64,000 nt of DNA from Lentzea albidocapillata subsp. violacea (GTDB lineage Bacteria; Actinomycetota; Actinomycetes; Mycobacteriales; Pseudonocardiaceae), in the NCBI RefSeq assembly GCF_900100275.1, contig NZ_FNET01000002.1, forward strand, positions 1-64,000, in the 5' to 3' direction. Below, in pieces: positions 9,051-16,706 of this stretch. Below the pieces are notes generated by a model. The model was not told the origin of the DNA. It did not search any database and saw nothing but the letters and a program-made list of their open reading frames with translations. The position numbers and the translations under genes are program-made. Each line of letters begins with the position of its first letter. The stretch's first letter is position 1.

Positions 9051-9142
9051 TCCACCGGGCCGCCCTGGTCGTCCCCGCGTCCGGTGGCGGCAGCCCCGAG
9101 CTCGTCCAGACGGACGCGGCTTCTCCTGCGGTGGCCCGATGA
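9047..9142 (+). CDS. Junction mini-ORF 3 (31 aa)
   Basis: The third copy begins with GTG and ends at the TGA that overlaps the ATG of the downstream gene at 9139. Its start region reads IHRAALVV. It completes an unbroken chain of four 4-bp overlaps between the propeller gene and the secreted protein gene. Confidence 0.35.
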   Translation: MIHRAALVVPASGGGSPELVQTDAASPAVAR

Positions 9143-10098
9143 TCCACCGGGTCGCCCTGGTCGTCGCCGCCCTGGCAGCGGCCGTGCTGGTCGTGGCGCC
9201 GGGGCCGGTCCGCGCACCCGGCCGGACCGTGCCCGCGCCGGTCGTCACCGACGCCTGGCCGGGTGCGCGGATCGTCACCACTCCGGGAAACCTGCCCGGC
9301 GGCGCGGTGTTCGCACCGCTGTCGCCGGACCTGCGCGCGGGAGAGTCCGGTGGGCGGCTGGTGGTCGACGGCTCGGTCATCCGGACGGGCGCCTCGCGGT
9401 ACGTGCTGGACGACGCCATGCTGGTGTGGCTCGAGCCCGGCACCGGCCTGTTCGCGATGGCGGACTCGGTCGCGGAACTGGTCACCACGGACATCGGCAA
9501 CGTCGTCGTGCTCGACTCGCAGTACGACCTGGCCGTGCACGACGGCCTGGTCAGCTGGGCCGCGACCGGGCCGGAGGGCACCACCGAGATCCGCACGGTC
9601 CCGTTGGCCGGCGGAGCGGTGCAGAAGGTCGTCCTGGCGGGAAAGCTCGCGCTCACCGAATGGCCGTTCGCGACCAGCTCCGAGGTCGAGCAGGGCGGTC
9701 CGTCCGTTCTGGTGGACGTACGCACCTCGGCGCGCACGGTGGTGAACGGGCAGGGCTACGAGCTGATCGACTGCACGCCCTCGTGGTGCCGGGTCGAGGT
9801 GCTGCGGCAGGGCGGCAGGGCGCGGCTGGACCTGATGCGGCCGGACGGCACCGAGCGCCGCCGGCTCGGCGGTTCCGGCCTGCGGCCCGCGGTGCCGGAC
9901 GTCCTGCTGCTGGACCGGTTCGCCGTGCTGGTGGACGACTCCCGTGGCGCTCTCTGCCTGTACGACGTCGATCGCGGCCGGCTCGCGGACCTCGCGTCGT
10001 CGTTCGGCACGGTCGTCGCGCGTGGCAACGCCGTGTGGTGGTCGACCGGTGACAACACCGCGCTGACCTGGAACAGCATCGACCTCGGAGAACTGTGA
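9139..10098 (+). CDS. Exported protein of unknown function
   Basis: A 319-residue protein. The N-terminus MIHRVALVVAALAAAVLVVAPG is a signal sequence or anchor ending about residue 25, and the remainder is beta-rich and hydrophilic with no domain that I recognise. Short motifs such as GGRLVVDGSV and RRLGGSGLRP recall propeller repeats, so it may be a diverged relative of the preceding gene product. The start is the ATG overlapping the last repeat-array stop. Earlier in-frame starts lie inside the array and would lack a signal peptide. It ends 4 bp before the convergent nmtR-like gene. Confidence 0.65.
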   Translation: MIHRVALVVAALAAAVLVVAPGPVRAPGRTVPAPVVTDAWPGARIVTTPGNLPGGAVFAPLSPDLRAGESGGRLVVDGSVIRTGASRYVLDDAMLVWLEPGTGLFAMADSVAELVTTDIGNVVVLDSQYDLAVHDGLVSWAATGPEGTTEIRTVPLAGGAVQKVVLAGKLALTEWPFATSSEVEQGGPSVLVDVRTSARTVVNGQGYELIDCTPSWCRVEVLRQGGRARLDLMRPDGTERRRLGGSGLRPAVPDVLLLDRFAVLVDDSRGALCLYDVDRGRLADLASSFGTVVARGNAVWWSTGDNTALTWNSIDLGEL

Positions 10099-10102
10099 CG
10101 TC

Positions 10103-10462
10103 TCAGGCGGTGGTGTCGATGTCGGTGACACCGAGACCGAGGTGCTCGATGTGGTAGACGGCCTCGTCGAGCAGCATCGCCACATGGGTGTCGTACAGGC
10201 TGTAGACGACGCTGCGTCCCTGACGCGTACCGGTCACCAGCCCCAGCGCCCGCAACAGCCGAAGCTGGTGTGAGACCGCGGACTGCTCCATCTCCACGGC
10301 CTCCGCGAGCTCGTTGACCGGGCAGGCGCCGTGGCGGAGCCGGGTCAGGATCCGCAGGCGGCTCGGTGTCGCGAGCGCCTGGAGGGTGGCCGCCACCGTC
10401 GCCGCCGACTCGGCGTCCAGCTGCGCCGGCGGTGTGGTCCTGCCCTCGACTCCATGACCCAT
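10103..10462 (-). CDS. nmtR: NmtR-type ArsR/SmtB metal sensor
   Basis: A 119-residue winged-helix repressor that is an apparent orthologue of Mycobacterium NmtR (nickel/cobalt sensor). The N-terminus begins MGHGVEGR as in NmtR, where the N-terminal Gly2/His3 region takes part in metal binding. The alpha-5 ligands fall at the same numbers, D91, H93, H104 and H107. Two further NmtR histidines, H109 and H116, are absent (Gly109, no H116). The HTH is ACPVNELAEAVEMEQSAVSHQL (about 47-66). The ATG at 10462 is fixed by that conserved N-terminus. It is divergent from the P1B ATPase, its expected target. Confidence 0.88.
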   Translation of the reverse strand: MGHGVEGRTTPPAQLDAESAATVAATLQALATPSRLRILTRLRHGACPVNELAEAVEMEQSAVSHQLRLLRALGLVTGTRQGRSVVYSLYDTHVAMLLDEAVYHIEHLGLGVTDIDTTA

Positions 10463-10487
10463 GGCAGTATCCTACTCAGTGAACACA

Positions 10488-10501
10488 TGAAGAGGTCTTC
10501 A
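10488..10501. promoter_or_regulatory. Candidate NmtR operator between divergent genes
   Basis: TGAAGAGGTCTTCA is a perfect 6-2-6 inverted repeat in the 50-bp gap between the sensor and the ATPase. It lies 12 bp before the ATPase start. ArsR-family repressors bind imperfect palindromes in exactly this position. Direct binding is inferred. Confidence 0.55.
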
Positions 10502-10512
10502 GATATTCCTGT

Positions 10513-12384
10513 ATGGTGCCTGGCGTGACTTCGACGCTCCTCATCGACAGCCCGCACCGGACACCAGCTACCAAGCGCTCCCCGTTCGCGATCACCGAAG
10601 TGCGCTGGGCCATCGCGGCCACCGCCCTGTTCCTGCTCGGCGTCGGCGTGAAGCTCGCGGACTCGGCGCCGTGGACGTGGTGGACGCTGCTGCTCGCCTG
10701 CTACGTCGCCGGAGGCTGGGAACCCGCCCTCGCCGGACTCAAGGCGCTGCGTGAACGCACGCTCGACGTCGACCTGCTGATGATCGTCGCGGCGATCGGC
10801 GCCGCCTCCATCGGACAGGTCGTCGACGGCGGCCTGCTGATCGTCATCTTCGCGACGTCCGGCGCGCTCGAAGCCGTGCTCACCCAGCGGACCGCGGATT
10901 CGGTGCGCGGTCTGCTCGATCTCGCACCACAGCGGGCGTGCCTGCTCCTGCCGGACAGTCGTGAGCGGGAGGTGGACGCGGAGACGCTGCGGATCGGCGA
11001 CGAGATCCTCGTGCGGCCCGGCGAGCGGATCGGCGCGGACGGCGAGGTGGCCGGCGGGAGCAGCGAGGTCGACGAGGCCTCCATCACCGGTGAACCGCTG
11101 CCGGTCCCGAAGCGACGCGGGCAAGAAGTCTTCGCGGGCTCGCTCAACGGCACCGGCGTCCTGCGGGTGCGGGTCACTCGCGAGCCGAAGGACTCCGTGA
11201 TCGCCCGGATCGTCGCGATGGTCGAGCAGGCCTCGGCCACGAAGGCGAAGACGCAGCTGTTCATCGAGAAGGCGGAACAGCGCTACTCGGTCGGCGTGGT
11301 GGTCGCGACGCTGGCGTTGTTCGCGGTGCCGCTGCTTCTCGGCGCCGCACTCGAACCCACGCTGCTGCGAGCGATGACGTTCATGATCGTGGCCTCGCCG
11401 TGCGCGCTGGTGCTGGCGACCATGCCTCCGTTGCTGGCGGCGATCGCGAACGCGGGCAAGCGCGGTGTGCTGGTGAAGTCCGCCGTGGCGATGGAGCAGC
11501 TCGGCACGGTGAGCGTGGTGGCGTTCGACAAGACCGGCACGCTCACCGAGGGCACACCGCAGGTCGTCGGCGCCGTCACCGACGAGGTGCTCGCACTGGC
11601 CGCGGCAGCCGAGCAGTTCAGCGAGCACCCGATCGGCCGGGCCATCGTGTCCGAGGCTCGGCGGCGGGAACTTCGGCTTCCCGCGGCCGACGACTTCCAG
11701 TCGACTCCGGGCGTGGGTGTGACCGCGCGGGTGTCCGGACAGTCGGTTGTCGTGCGGCGGCACGATTCCCGGCACAACACCGCGGTCGAGGTCGTCGTGG
11801 ACGGTCGCCATGTCGCCGTCATCGACCTCGCGGACCAGATCCGGCCGTCGAGCCACGCCGCGGTGCTGGAGCTCACCGCCCTCACCGGACAGAGCCCGGT
11901 CCTGCTGACGGGTGACAACCATGCTGCGGCACAACGGGTTGCGACCGCCGTGGGCATCCGCGAGGTACACGCAGGTTTGTTGCCGCAGGACAAGGTCCGG
12001 GCGGTGCGGGAGATGACCGGCAACGTGCTGTTCGTCGGCGACGGCGTGAACGACGCCCCTGCGCTCGCGACCGCGCACGCCGGAGTCGCGTTGGGGCGCA
12101 AGGGTTCCGCACTGACCGTGGACACCGCCGACGCCGTGGTGGTCGGCGACGACCTCACCGTGATCCCGGCGGTGGTGGCGTTGGCCCGTCGCGCACGGCG
12201 AATCGTGATCGCCAACCTCGCGATCGCGGGGACGTTCATCGTGGTGCTGTCGGCGTGGGACCTGTTCGGCACTCTGCCACTCCCCCTTGGCGTCGCGGGC
12301 CACGAAGGATCCACGGTCCTCGTAGCGCTCAACGGAATGCGACTGCTGGCATCCAGCCGAAATCAGGCCGGCTGCCTGCGCTGA
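10513..12384 (+). CDS. P1B-4-type heavy-metal efflux ATPase (CtpJ/CtpD-like)
   Basis: A 623-residue P-type ATPase that pumps transition metals out of the cytoplasm. It lacks an N-terminal HMA domain. Visible motifs are TGE in the actuator domain (SITGEPLPVP), SPC at 295-297 in the sixth membrane helix, the phosphorylated Asp339 in DKTGTLT, the HP dipeptide in SEHPIGRA, GDGVNDAP, and HEGST beginning at His597. SPC plus HEGxT is the P1B-4 signature, known for Co, Ni, Fe and Zn. Pairing with NmtR argues for Ni/Co. An alternative GTG start at 10525 is possible. The 3' end overlaps the convergent permease gene by 22 bp. Confidence 0.9.
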   Translation: MVPGVTSTLLIDSPHRTPATKRSPFAITEVRWAIAATALFLLGVGVKLADSAPWTWWTLLLACYVAGGWEPALAGLKALRERTLDVDLLMIVAAIGAASIGQVVDGGLLIVIFATSGALEAVLTQRTADSVRGLLDLAPQRACLLLPDSREREVDAETLRIGDEILVRPGERIGADGEVAGGSSEVDEASITGEPLPVPKRRGQEVFAGSLNGTGVLRVRVTREPKDSVIARIVAMVEQASATKAKTQLFIEKAEQRYSVGVVVATLALFAVPLLLGAALEPTLLRAMTFMIVASPCALVLATMPPLLAAIANAGKRGVLVKSAVAMEQLGTVSVVAFDKTGTLTEGTPQVVGAVTDEVLALAAAAEQFSEHPIGRAIVSEARRRELRLPAADDFQSTPGVGVTARVSGQSVVVRRHDSRHNTAVEVVVDGRHVAVIDLADQIRPSSHAAVLELTALTGQSPVLLTGDNHAAAQRVATAVGIREVHAGLLPQDKVRAVREMTGNVLFVGDGVNDAPALATAHAGVALGRKGSALTVDTADAVVVGDDLTVIPAVVALARRARRIVIANLAIAGTFIVVLSAWDLFGTLPLPLGVAGHEGSTVLVALNGMRLLASSRNQAGCLR

Positions 12385-14114
12385 GAACGGAACACGAGCG
12401 TCCAGGAGGCCAGAGCGGACAACGACATCGCGAGGACGGCTACCAGCAGCAGCATCACCGCAGGGCTCAGCGCCGCCAAGGGTGCCCGTTCGAGGTAGGG
12501 CAACGACTCCGCGAGCATCAGGCCCCACTCCGGGGCGGGCGGCTGGGCTCCGAGGCCGAGGAAACCCAGTGAGGCCAACGCCAGTGCGATGCCGGGCAGC
12601 CGCAGGACGGCGTTGCGGGCGACGGGACCGGCGACGGCGGGGAGCACGTGGCGGAGCTCGATCCGGGACGGTGACGCGCCGAGCGCGCGATGGGCGTTCA
12701 CATAGGTGGCCGCGCGCGTTTGTTCCACCAGTGCGGCGGCGTGTGCGGCGAGGGCGGGCCACGAGACCAGTGCGACGGCCAGCGAGGCGCCGAACGTGCC
12801 GGGGCCCAGCACCGCGGCGACGAGGATGCCGGCGATCACGGGCGGCACCGCGTTCGCCGCCTCCGCCATGCCGCGCGCGATGTCCGGCAGGAAGCCGATG
12901 GCCAGGGCGACCACGTACGAACTCGCGCAGACCGCGGCGGCCACGCCGATCGTCGCCGGTGCGCCGTGTGCGACCCGCGCCAGGACGTCCCGGCCGAGTC
13001 CGTCCGTGCCCAGCGGATGTGCCCAGGTCGGCGACGCCAGCCTGGCCACGGCATCGATCCGCAGAGGGTCCCGCAGCAGACCCCAGCCGATCACCACCGC
13101 CATCAGCGCGGCGGCCCCCAGGGGAATGGCGGCGTGCAGCCTGTTCGGCACCCGCCGCGGATGCGGGGGCAACGACAGCGCGGCATCCCGCAGCGCGGGA
13201 CCCAGCATGCGCCGGCGGATCACACCGACGACCGCGCCGGCCAGCAGTCCGAGCAGAAGCAGTGCGAGCACGCATCCCTGCAGCATCGGCACGTCCTGGG
13301 CGCGGGCCGCGCCCAACGCCGCGCGCCCGATGCCAGGCACCGCGAAGACCGCTTCCACCGCCACGGCACCGCCGGTCAGACCGACCACCGCCAGGCCTGC
13401 CTGTGGCAGCAACGGCGGCAGAGCACGCCGAAGGACTCCTCGGACGAGAACCGAGCGGTTGCACCCCCACGACCTCCACACCGCCACCCAGGGTTCCCCG
13501 AAGACCGCCGGAAGCGCGTCGTTGAGCAGCGTGCCCAGCACGGCGCCCCCGGGAATGCCGAGGGCGAGCGCGGGCAGCACGAGGTGAAGTGGACCGTCCC
13601 AGCCGTACGGCGGAAACCAGCCCAGCCACACCGACAGGGACACCAGCAGCACCGCCGCCAGCAGGAACTCGGGCAGCGCGGCCAGTGCCGCACCCGCACC
13701 TCCGGTCGTCGCGGCCGCATCGCCACGGGCGCCTCGCAGCAGGGCCGGCAGGCACAGGGCCGAGGACACCACGAGGACGACGACCAGTGCCGCGCTCATC
13801 AGCGTCAGGGAGACGCCGAGACCGGACAGGACGCTCGGCAGCACCTCGGCGCCGTTGATCCACGAACGGCCGAGGTCGCCTCGCAGCAGCCCGAGCACCC
13901 AGCGCGTGAGCATGGCGACAGGACCGGCGTCGAGGCCGAGCTGCCCGCGGACCGCGTCCAGGGCCTCCCGCGTCGGCTCCTGTTCCGCCGACAGCGCCCG
14001 CAGGACCGACAACGCCGGGTCACGCCCGGACAGCCACGGCAACAGCCCCACCACGGCGGTGATCAGCGCGAGCGCACCGCATCGGGAAGCCAGGACTCGC
14101 AACGACTCCGACAT
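12363..14114 (-). CDS. Fused DppB-DppC ABC transporter permease
   Basis: A 583-residue protein carrying two peptide/nickel-type ABC permease domains in one chain. The first half (about 1-290) is DppB-like, ending with AVAVEAVFAVPGIGRAALGAARAQD. The second (about 310-583) is DppC-like, with HPLGTDGLGRDVLARV and LGFLGLGAQPPAPEWGLML. These two subunits are usually separate genes. The ATG is chosen at 14114, where it shares one base with the stop of the binding-protein gene (TGATG). No ATPase follows, so it may borrow the fused ATPase at 26320-27768 or one elsewhere. Confidence 0.85.
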   Translation of the reverse strand: MSESLRVLASRCGALALITAVVGLLPWLSGRDPALSVLRALSAEQEPTREALDAVRGQLGLDAGPVAMLTRWVLGLLRGDLGRSWINGAEVLPSVLSGLGVSLTLMSAALVVVLVVSSALCLPALLRGARGDAAATTGGAGAALAALPEFLLAAVLLVSLSVWLGWFPPYGWDGPLHLVLPALALGIPGGAVLGTLLNDALPAVFGEPWVAVWRSWGCNRSVLVRGVLRRALPPLLPQAGLAVVGLTGGAVAVEAVFAVPGIGRAALGAARAQDVPMLQGCVLALLLLGLLAGAVVGVIRRRMLGPALRDAALSLPPHPRRVPNRLHAAIPLGAAALMAVVIGWGLLRDPLRIDAVARLASPTWAHPLGTDGLGRDVLARVAHGAPATIGVAAAVCASSYVVALAIGFLPDIARGMAEAANAVPPVIAGILVAAVLGPGTFGASLAVALVSWPALAAHAAALVEQTRAATYVNAHRALGASPSRIELRHVLPAVAGPVARNAVLRLPGIALALASLGFLGLGAQPPAPEWGLMLAESLPYLERAPLAALSPAVMLLLVAVLAMSLSALASWTLVFRSQRRQPA

Positions 14115-15610
14115 CACTTCAGGTGCGTGGCGGAGGTGATGAGCGCGCGTTCGCGCGGGTCCTTCACCGAGTCGGCGACCGACGTGGCGTCGCCCTGGAT
14201 CACCCGCTCGTGCAGCATCGGGATGGCGGCGTCGGTCCGCAGCACGGCCGCCTCGGCCTCGAGGATCGCCGCACGGCGCTGGTCGCCGGCTTCGGCGCCC
14301 TCGGCCTTGCGCACGGCCTGCTCGACGTTCTCGTCGCACAGCCGCGCGATGTTGAACGATCCGCCGCAGGTGAAGTCCGACTTCAGATAGGCGACGGGGT
14401 CACCGGAGTCGAGCACGGTCGCCCTGGACAGGATGAACGCGTCGAACTTGCCGGCCAGCATGTCCTGCTCGATGTGGGCGTACTCGCGCACGACCTGGTT
14501 CACCTTGAACCCGGCGTCCTGGAGTTGTTGCTGCACCAGAGAAGCGACCTCGGGCAGTTCGGCGCGGTCGGTGAAGGTCGCCAGCGTGATCGTGGCGCCG
14601 TTCGCCCGGCCGGCGGCGATGCGGCCGGTGACCTCCTTCCGGGCCTGGACGGTCCACGGCAGCGCCGGCCCGAGCAGTCCCTTGGCGACGTCGGCGCGGT
14701 TCTCGTACACGGTGCTGACGATCTGGCCGCGGTTGATCGTCTCCCGGACCGCGGCACGCATCGCTGCATCGGCGAACGGCCCGGACTTCGTGTTGAGGTA
14801 CAGCGTGTTGGTGCGCGGCATCGGCACCTCGCTGATGGTCTGCGCGTCGAGCAGCGCGGCCTGCGACACCGGGACCGCTTCGGCGATGTGCGCCTCACCG
14901 CTGCGGATCGCCGCCGCGCGCGCGGTGCCGTCCGGCACGAACGACACGTCGATGCCCGCGGCCTTCGCCTTGTCACCCCAGTAGCCGTCGTAACGGTCGA
15001 GGGTGGCGCTGGTGGTGCCGTTGACCTGCACGAGCCGGAACGGCCCGCTGCCGGTGCCCACCGGAGTGACCTTGCCGTCCGCCGCGTACGCGCTTTCAGC
15101 CAGAATGGACAGTTGAGGTGACGACAAACGCTGCGGCAGCAAGGGATCCGGCGTGCCCGTCGTCACGACCAGCTTGTCGCCCTGCACGGCCGCGGTCAGC
15201 GCGACGCCATCGAGGATCCGCGGCTTCGGCACCGCCTTCGCCGACCTGGTGAGGGTGTTCACGGCGACCGCGGCCGTCAGGACGCTGCCGTCGTGAAAGC
15301 TCACCCCTGGCCGGACGGTGAACTCCCAGGCGGTGTCCGAGGTGCGCCGCCACTCGGTGGCGAGCCCGGGGCGGGCGTCCCCGTTGCCGTCCAGCGTCAC
15401 CAGCGTCTCCGCGGTGGACCAGCGGGACAGCTTGAACGCGTCGTCGCTGAACGGCGTCAGGCCGGAACGCGGCGGTTGCATCATGGCCAGCTTGATCCGG
15501 TGGTCTCCGGACGAACCGGCCGTCTGCCCGGCCCCGGCGGCGAAGCACCCGGCCAGGAGGACCGAGACGGCGGACAGTCCGACGGCGGCCAGCGGCGCGC
15601 GGAGGTGCAT
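14114..15610 (-). CDS. Peptide/nickel-type ABC solute-binding lipoprotein
   Basis: A 498-residue extracytoplasmic binding protein of SBP family 5. The signal peptide ends in the lipobox LLAGC (Cys22). Family features include WEFTVRPGVSFHDGSVLTA and DRYDGYWGDKAKAAGIDV. AGGAAG lies seven bases before the ATG. It is coupled to the fused permease downstream. A Fur-family box lies about 50 bp upstream, suggesting metal-controlled import of a metallophore or metal complex. It differs clearly in sequence from the second binding protein at 23089-24612, so the locus has two receptors. Confidence 0.88.
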   Translation of the reverse strand: MHLRAPLAAVGLSAVSVLLAGCFAAGAGQTAGSSGDHRIKLAMMQPPRSGLTPFSDDAFKLSRWSTAETLVTLDGNGDARPGLATEWRRTSDTAWEFTVRPGVSFHDGSVLTAAVAVNTLTRSAKAVPKPRILDGVALTAAVQGDKLVVTTGTPDPLLPQRLSSPQLSILAESAYAADGKVTPVGTGSGPFRLVQVNGTTSATLDRYDGYWGDKAKAAGIDVSFVPDGTARAAAIRSGEAHIAEAVPVSQAALLDAQTISEVPMPRTNTLYLNTKSGPFADAAMRAAVRETINRGQIVSTVYENRADVAKGLLGPALPWTVQARKEVTGRIAAGRANGATITLATFTDRAELPEVASLVQQQLQDAGFKVNQVVREYAHIEQDMLAGKFDAFILSRATVLDSGDPVAYLKSDFTCGGSFNIARLCDENVEQAVRKAEGAEAGDQRRAAILEAEAAVLRTDAAIPMLHERVIQGDATSVADSVKDPRERALITSATHLK

Positions 15611-15657
15611 GTGAGCTTCCTGTCGTCATGAGAGCGTTAACACGCCGACGTTAGCTC

Positions 15658-15674
15658 ATGACAATCATTTGCAT
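15658..15674. promoter_or_regulatory. Fur-family (Zur-like) box upstream of binding-protein gene
   Basis: ATGACAATCATTTGCAT has arms ATG..AAT and ATT..CAT around a central C (six of eight pairs). It matches the 7-1-7 pattern of actinobacterial Zur boxes (TGAxAATxATTxTCA). It lies 48 bp upstream of the ATG at 15610. It is flanked on both sides by TAGCTC-like sequence. Confidence 0.6.
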
Positions 15675-15693
15675 CTAGCTCACGAGTTGCACG

Positions 15694-16503
15694 TCACGTG
15701 GCGCGGCGCCCACTGCCGATCAGGGTGGTGGCGTCGAGTTCGGTCACGCCGTCGTCCCGCAGCGACGTCAGGTAGAGCTCACGCACGGTGTCCCACCTGT
15801 CGGCGGGCACCTTCTCCAGCGCACCGCGGAACCCGGACCCGGTGATCACCAGCCAGGCCACCTCGGGAGTCATCGTCAACGCCATCTCGTTGACGGTCAC
15901 GTCGACGTCGGCGAGACCGCGGTCAGCCAGCCAGGCCGCGTAGCTGCCGGCCTGGTTGACCTGGTCGACGAGATGCGGCGGACGTGGCGCGGGAGGCGGC
16001 GTGTTCGTGACCTCGGCGATGGCGCGGCCGAGATGCCGGCCGGCCGCGGCCATCGACTCACCGCGCCAGATGGTGAACACCGCCCGGCCACCGGGCCGGG
16101 CCCGGCTGATCAGGTGGTCGGTTCCGGCCGTCATGTCCGGGAAGAAGAAGATGCCCAGGGCCGACTGCACCACGTCGTAGCTCTCCGCGGTCCACGCGGT
16201 GACGTCCGCCTGGTGTGCGCGCAGCTGCGGCAGATCGGCCGACAGCCGCCGGAGCTGGTCGATCATGGGACCGGACATGTCGACGGCGTCGACATGTCCG
16301 TCGTGGCCGACGAGCCCGGCGGACGGTATCGCCGAGGCGCCGGTGCCGCAGCACGCGTCGAGCACGCGCTCACCCGGCCTCGGATCGGCGATCGTGACCG
16401 CCGCCGTGCCGATCGGCTCCCACAGATACCGCCCCAGTGCGGTGAAATCGGCCGCCGCGGCGTCGAACGCGCCGCGGATCTCGGTCTGCCGGTCCTCAGC
16501 CAT
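15694..16503 (-). CDS. SAM-dependent methyltransferase
   Basis: A 269-residue class I methyltransferase with motif I VLDACCGTGASA (about 47-58), the acidic loop DAVDMSGPMIDQL, YDVVQSALGIFFFPD, and the post-III segment RARPGGRAVFTIW. A C-terminal cap of about 100 residues follows and probably binds the substrate, which is not identifiable. GAGGAG lies directly before the ATG. The promoter region is shared with the divergent metallophore-type operon at 16707, and a Fur-family box lies between them, so it may modify the same product. It reads toward the binding-protein operon. Confidence 0.85.
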   Translation of the reverse strand: MAEDRQTEIRGAFDAAAADFTALGRYLWEPIGTAAVTIADPRPGERVLDACCGTGASAIPSAGLVGHDGHVDAVDMSGPMIDQLRRLSADLPQLRAHQADVTAWTAESYDVVQSALGIFFFPDMTAGTDHLISRARPGGRAVFTIWRGESMAAAGRHLGRAIAEVTNTPPPAPRPPHLVDQVNQAGSYAAWLADRGLADVDVTVNEMALTMTPEVAWLVITGSGFRGALEKVPADRWDTVRELYLTSLRDDGVTELDATTLIGSGRRAT

Positions 16504-16644
16504 GAGCTCCTCGCTTCGATCCTGTGTGGACGGTCATCGCCGTGCTCCGCCTGACGGGCCGCCACGAGAGGTCCGACGTTAGTCCAACCGGCCGCACCAC
16601 GCGGCCCAGGCGCACCTTCCCCGGAGGGCGGTATCGACTCGACA

Positions 16645-16661
16645 TCGATAATGATTACCAT
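16645..16661. promoter_or_regulatory. Fur-family (Zur-like) box in divergent promoter
   Basis: The core GATAATGATTACC (16647-16659) is symmetric about G16653 in five of its six pairs. It carries the AATGATT heart of Zur/Fur boxes. It sits 47 bp before the GTG of the ATP-grasp gene and 140 bp before the divergent methyltransferase. Its outer positions are weaker than those of the box at 15658. Confidence 0.5.
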
Positions 16662-16706
16662 GTTCCGTAGTTCCGCCGCGCGGCTCGCGGCTGATGAGGA
16701 GGACTT

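Larger units (their letters stand above)
8795..9162 (+). repeat. Four exact-period 92-bp tandem repeats spanning a gene junction
   Basis: The marker string GTCCCCGCGTCC recurs at 8795, 8887, 8979 and 9071, and the period ends with GTCGCC at 9163. This gives four copies of exactly 92 bp differing at only a few bases. Each unit holds the last 69-70 bases of the propeller gene, its overlapping stop/start, and the first nine codons of the next gene. Because 92 is not a multiple of three, each copy shifts frame, so each ATG (or GTG) reads exactly to the next overlapping TGA. Confidence 0.95.

Noticed and set aside
8795..9162. Regular repeats that could suggest a CRISPR array or minisatellite
   Set aside because: The units are contiguous with no unique spacers and consist of gene-junction coding sequence; no cas genes are near.
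12363..14114. Frameshift joining two permease genes by sequencing error
   Set aside because: The frame is continuous with normal codon use across the domain boundary and a sensible linker, so a genuine fusion is more likely.
16645..16661. IdeR/DtxR iron box
   Set aside because: The TTAGG-type arms of the 19-bp IdeR site are absent; the AATGATT core suits a Fur-family regulator, most likely Zur.
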